A stretch of DNA of 64,000 bases, taken from contig NZ_AFHI01000012.1 of NCBI RefSeq assembly GCF_000217935.1, positions 248,001 to 312,000 on the forward strand. The letters are read 5' to 3'. This document shows positions 35,548 through 43,132 of this stretch, piece after piece (the first letter of the stretch is position 1; the number at the start of each line of letters is the position of its first letter). The translations under genes were made by a program, and so were the position numbers. This DNA comes from Rheinheimera sp. A13L. GTDB taxonomy: Bacteria; Pseudomonadota; Gammaproteobacteria; Enterobacterales; Alteromonadaceae. The notes below the pieces were generated by a model. The model made no database searches. It was not told the origin of the DNA and saw only the letters and a program-made list of their open reading frames with translations.

Positions 35548-35603
35548 AATACAAAATAAAAAGCTATTTATTCGGCTGTTTAGTGTGCAAACAACAATAT
35601 AAC

Positions 35604-36059
35604 TTATAACTGCAGCCGCATAAAAACGGAGTTAGGATCCTCCTTATACTGTGCAAAAGGACCACAAGCTTCAAAACCAAAACTGCGATATAAAAAACGG
35701 GCTGGGGCGAAATAATCCATAGCACCTGTCTCCAGATACAACTGCTGATAACCACGGTTTTTCGCTTCGTTGATCACATGCTGCAACAACAACTTCCCTA
35801 TGCCCTGACCGCGAAAAGCATTGGCACTTCGCATCGACTTAATTTCGCCCTGCCCTGAGTCCAGTTGTTTCAACGCCACACAACCCGCCAGTTGCTGCTG
35901 TTGCCATAAAGTCCAGAAACTGATGTCTCTGGCTTTTAAACCCGCCAGATCCAGCGCATGTTTACTTTCTGGCGGTGATACTGCATTCATGTCTGTTAAA
36001 TGCTCTTGCAGCAACGCCGCTATTTCAGAGCCAGTCAGGTCATCAAGTTGGATATGCAT
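35604..36059 (-). CDS. GNAT-family N-acetyltransferase
   Basis: A 151-residue acetyltransferase. The acetyl-CoA loop is RGQGIGKLLLQHVINEAKNR (about residue 80-99), preceded by GEIKSMRSANAF; YLETGAMDYFAPARFLYRSFGFE forms the C-terminal beta-alpha part. The closing segment DPNSVFMRLQL recalls the DPLSVFMEKTL end of the GNAT protein at 4433-4891, so both belong to one subgroup close to the PanZ/YhbS-like small acetyltransferases. Substrate unknown. No convincing Shine-Dalgarno sequence precedes the ATG at 36059. It lies between OmpA-2 and the GlsB-type gene and appears to be monocistronic. Confidence 0.88.
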   Translation of the reverse strand: MHIQLDDLTGSEIAALLQEHLTDMNAVSPPESKHALDLAGLKARDISFWTLWQQQQLAGCVALKQLDSGQGEIKSMRSANAFRGQGIGKLLLQHVINEAKNRGYQQLYLETGAMDYFAPARFLYRSFGFEACGPFAQYKEDPNSVFMRLQL

Positions 36060-36148
36060 AGGAAGTTAACGTAAAAAGCTGTATTTGTTTAAAAATATAT
36101 AGAATTTGACGCAGAAGAACCAGAGGAAAACCGGGGTAAAAAGAAACA

Positions 36149-36165
36149 ACGAGCCTCAGGCTCGT
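36149..36165 (-). terminator. Rho-independent terminator of GlsB/DUF3185 operon
   Basis: ACGAGCC and GGCTCGT form a 7-bp stem whose loop is the TGA stop of the GlsB-type gene; on the minus strand it runs into TTGTTTCTTTTT. The last Arg-Ala codons lie in the stem. Confidence 0.75.
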
Positions 36166-36407
36166 CGGATCAGACTCGCAATAAAAAGCAACACCACAGC
36201 ACCGGCTGTAGCTGTCACTATAGAACCCACTAAACCACTGATGCCGATCCCCAGAGCTGCAAATAAGAAGCCACCTATTACAGCACCAATTATGCCCACT
36301 ATAATATTACCCAGCAGGCCAAAACCACTACCTTTCATGATGAGGCCACCAAGCCAGCCTGCTGTGGCGCCAATGGCAAGAAATACTAATAATCCGGTTA
36401 AGCTCAT
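36156..36407 (-). CDS. GlsB/YeaQ/YmgE-family stress membrane protein
   Basis: An 83-residue, very hydrophobic protein of the transglycosylase-associated (GlsB/YeaQ/YmgE) family. Three TM segments are visible with conserved glycine patterns (GATAGWLGGLIMKGSGFGLLGNI, shown here in part, and GIIGAVIGGFLF). These small proteins are induced by general stress and their function is not settled. AAGGACTC precedes the ATG. The DUF3185 gene ends 19 bp upstream in the same direction, so the two small membrane proteins form one operon that ends in the hairpin overlapping this stop codon. Confidence 0.92.
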   Translation of the reverse strand: MSLTGLLVFLAIGATAGWLGGLIMKGSGFGLLGNIIVGIIGAVIGGFLFAALGIGISGLVGSIVTATAGAVVLLFIASLIRRA

Positions 36408-36426
36408 AGTGAGTCCTTTAGGTTGT

Positions 36427-36642
36427 TTAGCGCTTCAGAGTTAAAAAAAGACCGGCCACAAAACTGATGGCACCACCTATATAAAACTGCATGACTTTGT
36501 CGGTTTCGGCACCAGTCACTACTTCTGTCAGCTGCGATTGCACCGAATCTGACAGTTGAAAGCCCCAATACGCCAAACCAACGCCCAGTACCAGCAAAAC
36601 TAAACCAACCAGTTTTAATAACGAATTTGTTCCATTAGCCAT
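36427..36642 (-). CDS. DUF3185 family small membrane protein
   Basis: A 71-residue protein with two TM helices (LVGLVLLVLGVGLAYWGFQL and YIGGAISFVAGLFLTL) around a short loop with SDSVQSQLTEVVTGAETDK, the family's signature. Function unknown; homologues are common in Alteromonadales and Vibrio. GAGGGATT precedes the ATG. It is the first gene of a two-gene operon with the GlsB-type gene, which suggests a role in envelope stress. Confidence 0.88.
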   Translation of the reverse strand: MANGTNSLLKLVGLVLLVLGVGLAYWGFQLSDSVQSQLTEVVTGAETDKVMQFYIGGAISFVAGLFLTLKR

Positions 36643-36812
36643 AGGTAATCCCTCTGTATTTGATGAAAAAACAACGGGCTAACCACTAAAAATATGCTGC
36701 GGCAAAGCCCTGCCTGAGCACAGTATTAGCTGTGCCAGCCTGAACCTTAGCTGAAGTTAGTGTTTCAATTGATAAAATCAGAACTTAACCAAAGGGAGAA
36801 AACAACTGAAGC

Positions 36813-36838
36813 AGTGAACCCGGTTACCCGGGTTCACT
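36813..36838 (-). terminator. Hairpin after CstA-family gene
   Basis: AGTGAACCCGG and CCGGGTTCACT form an 11-bp stem with a 4-base loop, starting 10 bp past the CstA-family stop. There is no strong T-run, so termination efficiency is uncertain. Confidence 0.5.
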
Positions 36839-36848
36839 ATGAGCCTGA

Positions 36849-38318
36849 CTAACTATTTGATCTGATCAATCTTTGTTTGTTGTGTGCCATCACCAGTCCA
36901 ATCAAACCTATGACCGCCACTATCACCCCTATAGGTTTGCTGTACTCGACCGGTAAGTTCAGACCAATACCTGCTGTTGCTATATAAGCCACAGTCATGC
37001 TGGTGCCAATCACGGCCGGAATGCTGGCAATCCAGTGTAAAGTACCTCGGTCAAATAAATACTTGGTAGCCAGCCACAATACGCTGGTGGATAACAACAT
37101 ATTAGAGAACGCAAAATAACGCCAAATCAAGGAGAAATCTAACAGCGTCATAAAGTAAGCTATGGTCAGAATGGGCACAGACAACAGCATTCTGTTACGC
37201 AGGCTTTGCGGAATACTAAAAGCATCCACTATGGTCAGACGTAAAGAGCGGAAGGCGGTATCCCCTGAGGTAATTGGAAATACTGCAACAGCCAGAATGG
37301 CCATCACACCACCAAAAACACCAAGATAACCTGTGGCTATATGATTCACCACTAAGCCTGGTCCACCCTGAGCCAGCATAGCTTTTAACTCCACATAACC
37401 GCCCGGAAAAGCCGCAATACCAGCCAAAGCCCAGACACAAGCTACTATGCCTTCACACATCATGGCACCGTAATACACAGGCCTGACGTATTTTTCATTG
37501 GTTAAACAGCGGGCAATAATAGGGGCCTGAGTGGAGTGAAAACCACTGATAGCACCACAGGTAATAGTTAAAAACAGCAAAGGCCAGATTGGGACGCCAT
37601 CAGGATTTGGCGTTAAAAAATCATGTTCATGGTGGCCATCAAAATAAGCAAAAATATCAGCAACCTGCGGTAAGTTAGGTGCATCCAGTAATAACGCGCC
37701 CGCTATTAAGGTGGTCATGACGATCATCAGTACACCAAAAGCCGGATATAACTTGGTAATGATTTTGTCGATGGGCAGCAAAGTCGCTAAAAAGTAGTAG
37801 GCTAAAATAACCAGCACCCAAAAGGTATTGCCTGCTAAAAAAGTACCTTCAAAGTAGGATAAATTACTTAAAAGCCCGGCCGGACTCATAATAAATACCA
37901 CGCCAACAAAAAACAGCAGCATGGCGGTAAAGACCAGCATCACGCCTTTAAAAACCACGTTGTAATAATGGCCTGCTATTTCAGGTAAACTTTTACCGTC
38001 TTCTTTGATACTCATTACACCGGAAAAGTAGTCGTGCACTGCACCACCGATAATATTACCTATAACAATCCACACCAAAGCTACAGGACCATACACAGCG
38101 CCGAGTATAGGTCCAAAGATGGGCCCAACCCCTGCCACATTTAAAAACTGAATTAAAAAGGCTTTTACCGGACTGATAGCAACGTAATCCACACCCTCGC
38201 TAAAACGTTCTTGGGGTGTAACAGCATTTGGATTGATACCCGCCTGTTTTTCAACAAAGGGACTATAGAATTTGTAGCCAAGAATAAGTATGGCAATACT
38301 GACAAAAAAGATAAGCAT
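36849..38318 (-). CDS. CstA-family carbon starvation / peptide-pyruvate carrier
   Basis: A 489-residue inner-membrane protein with about 13 TM segments. The signature SPVKAFLIQFLNVAGVGPI (early) and FGPILGAVYGPVALVW are characteristic of CstA, as are HDYFSGVMSIKEDGKSLPEI and ISGFHSTQAPI. CstA and its relatives import peptides or pyruvate under carbon limitation. E. coli CstA is about 700 residues; this is the short form, lacking the C-terminal extension, common in Gram-positives and some Gammaproteobacteria. AAGGAACC precedes the ATG. It follows an exported M24-type protein gene by 133 bp on the same strand, which could link peptide breakdown with uptake. Confidence 0.93.
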   Translation of the reverse strand: MLIFFVSIAILILGYKFYSPFVEKQAGINPNAVTPQERFSEGVDYVAISPVKAFLIQFLNVAGVGPIFGPILGAVYGPVALVWIVIGNIIGGAVHDYFSGVMSIKEDGKSLPEIAGHYYNVVFKGVMLVFTAMLLFFVGVVFIMSPAGLLSNLSYFEGTFLAGNTFWVLVILAYYFLATLLPIDKIITKLYPAFGVLMIVMTTLIAGALLLDAPNLPQVADIFAYFDGHHEHDFLTPNPDGVPIWPLLFLTITCGAISGFHSTQAPIIARCLTNEKYVRPVYYGAMMCEGIVACVWALAGIAAFPGGYVELKAMLAQGGPGLVVNHIATGYLGVFGGVMAILAVAVFPITSGDTAFRSLRLTIVDAFSIPQSLRNRMLLSVPILTIAYFMTLLDFSLIWRYFAFSNMLLSTSVLWLATKYLFDRGTLHWIASIPAVIGTSMTVAYIATAGIGLNLPVEYSKPIGVIVAVIGLIGLVMAHNKQRLIRSNS

Positions 38319-38451
38319 AGGGACAGGTTCCTTTTAATCTTACAGGCGTGTTGGCGGCCGTCAGCGCGGCGCTCTGGTATAGGCAGTTTTTACCATAACA
38401 TGAGCGCAGTCAGTTGGACATTAGCCGATAGTCGATAGACCAGCGGCTTGA

Positions 38452-39810
38452 CTAACGCACCAGATGCCATTTGGTTTGACGCCCGGCCAGATAAATCACC
38501 TGCTTGCCATCAAAATAAGCGCTTTGTTCCAGCTTAATTTGTACATACTGCCCATTCCACTCAGGCACTTGCTGTTTGATATTGCCTTCAATGGCATAAG
38601 CTGTATTGGCATACAAAGGCCAGTTTCCACCTTCAGAACTCGGCCCCTGATTGTCCCACATGCCAATAGTTGGACCAGGTGCATGGCCAACAAAGCCTAA
38701 AGGATGAGTGTAAGTACTGCTGATCATGCCCTGTTTTTTGCTCTCTTTGATGGTAGCGGCAAGAATTTCGTTACCAGTGCGGCCCGTTTTAAACTGACGG
38801 GTTAAGTTATCCTGCCACTGATTGCCTGTGGCCAGCGCTTTGATAAGACCTGCGGGTGCATCCTGTTCATCGGCTTTGAGTACATAAGCCATTTCCTGGG
38901 TGTCAGTGCAGAGTTTCAGGTAACAAATGCCCACATCTGTGTGCAGCACATCTCCTCTGTGGATCACCCTGCTTTTACCACAAAAAGGTGAATCCGCTTT
39001 ACAGTCATCGCCCGGACGCTGGCTATTCACATCAGGCATAAACCATATGGGCAAACCTAAAGCTTCAAAACGCTGACGAATATACCAGGCCACATCTTCT
39101 GTGCTGGTCACACCCGGAGTAATAACTTTGGTGCTGAAAGCTTCGGCAATAACGGCACGGGCCAAACTGACAATATGAGGGTAAAGCTCTAATTCTGAGG
39201 CCGTGCGTTGCTCCATCCAGCGCACTACTAAAGGCTCTGCACTGACTAAACGGCTGGCGTAGTCTGTTGGTAACACATCCAGCAACAACTGATGCATGGC
39301 TTTGGTTAAACCATCAGCCACAGCCCAGTCTGCAGATACGTTGATGCCGATACGTTTTGGATTGCGTTCTGTAATAACCTTAGCTAAGGCCTGCCACTGC
39401 TCTGTTAAATCACCGCCTGACCAGGCTGAGGTATAAGGTGCGCCAAAGGGATAACGGTTGACAGACAACAGTTCGACAGAACCATCGGCTTTACGATAAA
39501 ACACCAGCATGGTGGTGCGTCGGGCAGCAAAAGTGGGCTGTGGCACCAAGGTAAAATACACAGGGTCTTCGCTGTATTCGCGGTTGATCACCAGCCACAT
39601 ATCCAGTTGGGTTTCGGCCATCAGCTGTGGTAACAACTGTTCCAGCCGTTCAGTCAGAATGCGATTTTCAATACCCACCCGTTCACGCGACGTCAAAACA
39701 GAAAAGTCATTCGCCGACTGCAACTGCCGGCCTTGTGTAAACTCAGTAGCAAAAGCAGTAGAAATAGTTACCAAGGCAGCTAATACCAGAGCTGTAATTT
39801 TGTTTTTCAT
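38452..39810 (-). CDS. Exported M24-family Xaa-Pro peptidase-like protein
   Basis: A 452-residue secreted or periplasmic protein with a signal peptide (MKNKITALVLAALVTISTAFA), an N-terminal creatinase-like domain (LMAETQLDMWLVINREYSEDP) and a pita-bread fold. Metal-ligand positions are partly visible: HTDVGI supplies one Asp, GHAPGP one His and the final region AIEGNIKQQVPEW one Glu; the usual second Asp is less clear, so activity is uncertain. The ATG at 39810 has AGGATAA in front and begins the leader; earlier in-frame Met codons are poorer. It may be cotranscribed with the CstA-family gene. Confidence 0.85.
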   Translation of the reverse strand: MKNKITALVLAALVTISTAFATEFTQGRQLQSANDFSVLTSRERVGIENRILTERLEQLLPQLMAETQLDMWLVINREYSEDPVYFTLVPQPTFAARRTTMLVFYRKADGSVELLSVNRYPFGAPYTSAWSGGDLTEQWQALAKVITERNPKRIGINVSADWAVADGLTKAMHQLLLDVLPTDYASRLVSAEPLVVRWMEQRTASELELYPHIVSLARAVIAEAFSTKVITPGVTSTEDVAWYIRQRFEALGLPIWFMPDVNSQRPGDDCKADSPFCGKSRVIHRGDVLHTDVGICYLKLCTDTQEMAYVLKADEQDAPAGLIKALATGNQWQDNLTRQFKTGRTGNEILAATIKESKKQGMISSTYTHPLGFVGHAPGPTIGMWDNQGPSSEGGNWPLYANTAYAIEGNIKQQVPEWNGQYVQIKLEQSAYFDGKQVIYLAGRQTKWHLVR

Positions 39811-39979
39811 GCCCATTATCCTGTTCATCAAAACGCCTTTTATCGAAAAGCCTGTGTATAAAAAGTCTTATTAAAGAATAATTTATAATGCATTGCTCAG
39901 TTACCCAGCTACAAATGCAGTGGATCACACAGATCATGAGACAAAATGCAGCGCTTTTCATAACAAGCACCCAGCTTTA

Positions 39980-40522
39980 TCAGGCAGTTGTATTGGGTCG
40001 CGTCAGTACCGACCACAGATAACAAAGCAAAGGCCTTAAGGTTTTATGTAATACAAAAGACATCAAGACCACCAAAGTACCTATTATTGTTGGCAGTACG
40101 GCGCCAAAGCAGTAGCTCATTGCCAGCACAAAACCCAGCAAATATTCGGCACGATAGAGCGGAAACAGCAAGGCAAAAAAAGGCAAACTCAGCATCATAT
40201 AAGGCAGGATTTGATGCTGCCCTTGTTGAAACAACACTGAAAGTGCCGCCCCAAACAGCAAAGCCATGATCAATCCTGCCACTATATTGGCAGGATATGA
40301 ACTCCCTACTCTTTTGTAGATAAAACCTGTCAGGAACCAGCTTAGCACTGGCAACAATAAAGCTCCCCACCAGTTTGAAATAGCAGGCAAATCGCCCCGT
40401 TGTAATAGGTGATGGCTAACCACACCGCCGTTCAAATGCTCAAACACCAATAAGACCAAAATATACAAACTGGCAACAGCAACCAGTACCAAGCGGTGAA
40501 ATTTAAATCGTTGATCGTTCAT
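39980..40522 (-). CDS. Multi-pass membrane protein, unknown
   Basis: A 180-residue protein with about five hydrophobic helices (for instance LVLVAVASLYILVLLVFEHL, IVAGLIMALLFGAALSVLF and VLPTIIGTLVVLMSFVL). I do not recognise the family. The ATG at 40522 has AAGGA 12 bases upstream and gives a normal positive-charged N-terminus (MNDQRFKFHR); the longer frame starting at 40684 would add an unrelated hydrophobic stretch. The gene is divergent from the amidohydrolase and separated from the M24 gene by about 170 bp, so it is probably transcribed alone. Confidence 0.65.
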   Translation of the reverse strand: MNDQRFKFHRLVLVAVASLYILVLLVFEHLNGGVVSHHLLQRGDLPAISNWWGALLLPVLSWFLTGFIYKRVGSSYPANIVAGLIMALLFGAALSVLFQQGQHQILPYMMLSLPFFALLFPLYRAEYLLGFVLAMSYCFGAVLPTIIGTLVVLMSFVLHKTLRPLLCYLWSVLTRPNTTA

Positions 40523-40746
40523 CTTTTTTAGAGTCCTTAGCCAGAAAATACAGTATCCAGTCTGACTCATCTGAAACTGGCAAAGCGTAAGAAACTGTAA
40601 GGAAACATATATGGCAGTTATAGCTGCGCTGACTGGCAAAAACGCAGCACAGCTCAACCTCCAGCAATACAGGTTAAGCTGCATTGCAATCCCCCAACCC
40701 AGCAGTTACTTTCAATTGACTATAATTACAACAATCCGGCTACCCT

Positions 40747-42126
40747 ATGAAAAAAACTGTTACTTCACTGTTAGTTAGCGTCATTTTATCTGGCGTAAGC
40801 CTGAGTGCTTCTGCCGAAAAAATTGCTCTGGTTGGAGGCCGTTTAATAGATGGCACAGCCGAAAATCTAATCCACAACAGCGTGATCCTGATAGACAAAG
40901 GCATCATTCAACAGGTGGGCTCAGTTGATACACTCCAGGTGCCGCCAGACTACAACATCGTATCTACCGAAGGTCAGGATGTGCTGCCTGGCTTGTGGGA
41001 AAATCATGCACATATCCAGCTGACAGGGCATGCCAATTATGTGCATTGGCAAGCGAACTATAAACACCGTTTTGCCGACGAAATTATGCCGGCAAGCTTA
41101 GTGCAGTTGCTGCTGGCGGGTATTACCAGCGTGCGTGATTTAGGCGCTCCGCTGGAAGACACTCAAGTTATTAAAGCTAAACTGGCGGCCAATCAAATCC
41201 CCGGCCCCACTTTGTATGCCTCAGGCCCCTTTTTACAGTGGCAAGTCAGGGATTGGGAAAAAAGTTACCGCTGGGCCGTCAAAGATAAAGCCGATGCAAT
41301 GAAAAAGGTCAATCAACTGGCCGACGCCGGTATGGATATCATCAAACTCATTGATCAGGACGATATGCCACGTGAAGTGGCACAAGCCATAGTAGTACAA
41401 GCACACAAACGGGGCTTAAAAGTAGTAGCACATTCGCATAAACCCAACGAAATTCGTCGGGGCTTAGAAATTGGCGTTGATAACTTTGAACACACAGGCC
41501 TGACTACTGCACCTGGTTATCCCGAAGATGTGCTGACTGCTATTAAAGAGCGCACAGGTACTGGTATGTTTAAAGGCTTGTTATTCTGGACTCCGACCGT
41601 CGAAGGCTTATGGAGTTATCAGGACAGGGTAAAAAATCCTGAACATCTGGACAACAGCTGCTGGCACAGAGGCTTAAAACCAGACACTATTGCCGATATT
41701 CAGCAATCTATTAAAAAACCAGGCCATTTAGGCTATACCCAATTGGTGCCACTGCGTAAACCCACCTTAAAACGTAAAATTGAACAGTTAAAAGAAACTG
41801 GTGTAGTGATGCTGATAGGCACAGATGTGGGTATTCCGATGAAATTTCATTGCCAGACCACCTGGCACGAAATGGCGGTGTGGGTAGATGATTTTGGTTT
41901 TGACCCCATAGAAACGATCAGAGCTGCCACTTACTGGCCAGCCGTCATGATGGGTGTTGAAGATAAATATGGTTCAGTAACACCGGGCAAAGTGGCCGAC
42001 ATCATCACAGTCAAAGGTGACGTACTGAAATACATGAACCTGCTGCGCCATGTCGACTTAGTGATGAAAGACGGCGTGATTTATAAACAAAATGGTCAGG
42101 TGATTGAAGAGGCGTTAAAGCGCTGA
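40747..42126 (+). CDS. Exported amidohydrolase
   Basis: A 459-residue metal-dependent hydrolase of the amidohydrolase superfamily with a signal peptide ending SASA. The metal-binding HxH is in GLWENHAHIQL (about residue 87), a possible bridging Lys in IIKLIDQDD, His residues in VVAHSHKP and FEHTGL, and the late Asp in IGTDVGIP; the family tail TPGKVADIITVKGD near residue 415 is clear. It resembles secreted imidazolonepropionase/dipeptidase-like enzymes, probably cleaving peptides or cyclic amides in the periplasm. The exact substrate is not predictable. The Shine-Dalgarno sequence is weak. Confidence 0.88.
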   Translation: MKKTVTSLLVSVILSGVSLSASAEKIALVGGRLIDGTAENLIHNSVILIDKGIIQQVGSVDTLQVPPDYNIVSTEGQDVLPGLWENHAHIQLTGHANYVHWQANYKHRFADEIMPASLVQLLLAGITSVRDLGAPLEDTQVIKAKLAANQIPGPTLYASGPFLQWQVRDWEKSYRWAVKDKADAMKKVNQLADAGMDIIKLIDQDDMPREVAQAIVVQAHKRGLKVVAHSHKPNEIRRGLEIGVDNFEHTGLTTAPGYPEDVLTAIKERTGTGMFKGLLFWTPTVEGLWSYQDRVKNPEHLDNSCWHRGLKPDTIADIQQSIKKPGHLGYTQLVPLRKPTLKRKIEQLKETGVVMLIGTDVGIPMKFHCQTTWHEMAVWVDDFGFDPIETIRAATYWPAVMMGVEDKYGSVTPGKVADIITVKGDVLKYMNLLRHVDLVMKDGVIYKQNGQVIEEALKR

Positions 42127-42202
42127 TACAAAACTGTGCTCTACCAAACAGTGGCCTTAGGAAAAAGCTGCTTTTGTCGCTGTTTGGTAAAATCCGGCCC
42201 GT

Positions 42203-42568
42203 TTAAATCCATACATCATTCTGAGCTGTCAGTGTACTTTGGGTATCCCCTGTATTCACCACTCCTTCAGGTTCTACCAACAGGATCTGACACTCTTCTT
42301 GCGCCACTGGTTTATGTTTGACGCCTTTGGGCACTACAAACATTTCTCCGGCTTGCAAGGTCACTTTTCCATCTTCAAATTCAATATCCAGCACACCGCT
42401 TATCACAATAAACACTTCATCTGTATCCGGATGATGGTGCCAGACAAACTCCCCCTGCACTTTTACCAGCTTAAACTGGTAGTCGTTCATTTGAGCAATC
42501 ACCCGCGGCGACCAGTGGTTGTCAAACTTAGCAAACTTGTCTTTAAAATTAATGGCCTGGTAACTCAT
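42203..42568 (-). CDS. Small cupin-domain protein
   Basis: A 121-residue single-domain cupin. Motif 1 reads [22 protein letters not shown] (seen in part) and motif 2 is [14 protein letters not shown], keeping the three His and one Glu of the metal site. Such proteins range from sugar isomerases to dioxygenases, and the function here is unknown. GGAGAG precedes the ATG at 42568. The gene is convergent with the amidohydrolase; a 10-bp inverted repeat TACCAAACAG (42142-42151) with CTGTTTGGTA (42180-42189) lies between their ends and may act as a two-way terminator. Confidence 0.88.
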   Translation of the reverse strand: MSYQAINFKDKFAKFDNHWSPRVIAQMNDYQFKLVKVQGEFVWHHHPDTDEVFIVISGVLDIEFEDGKVTLQAGEMFVVPKGVKHKPVAQEECQILLVEPEGVVNTGDTQSTLTAQNDVWI

Positions 42569-43132
42569 GGAATGCAGCTCTCCGGTAAATTAAAAAACGC
42601 AGCAGGTGCTTCTCAAGGAACGCTCTGTTTCTTTGTCTGTTTATATACTGCACCCGACAAGCTGACAGGCACAACTTTTAATTTGTTAACACGGCAGCCT
42701 GAAAAAGAAACAACACTGTACAAATAAAGTTGCAACCTTAATCGCAAATAAATGCTGTTTTATCGCCTTTTCTCAAAACCAACAAAGACTTTTGCCGCAG
42801 CCATAGTGTCACTGAAAATCACAAAACGGCTCATCAGGTCAGCACTTAGAAAAAATACAGAAATTTAGCATAAGCTCATGATTTAAAATAACTTCTGCCT
42901 CACACGCCAAAAACAGCCCAATGAAATCGGTTACATTCCGCAATTTCTATCCATCAGGCTCCGCCACCGTTTTCTCTCTTTTTATTCACGATGCCAACTT
43001 AGCGCCTGATTAAAACTGAAATAAAAACATCATAGTCGCTCTGTAACCTCGCCCGTCGTTGCACACCGCAGCTGTCCATCCGAAAAACACTGTGGTGACG
43101 AAAATACAAAAACTTCAGCTAAGGGTTTGGGA
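42569..43132. other. Intergenic region, 564 bp
   Basis: No convincing gene or known element is seen. It must hold the divergent promoters of the cupin gene and the TonB receptor. The base composition is AT-rich in the middle, with no clear Fur-like site or repeat. Confidence 0.5.

Noticed and set aside
42239-42727. 162-codon plus-strand frame over the cupin gene
   Set aside because: It mirrors the cupin gene, whose motifs are clear on the other strand; the frame is composition-driven.
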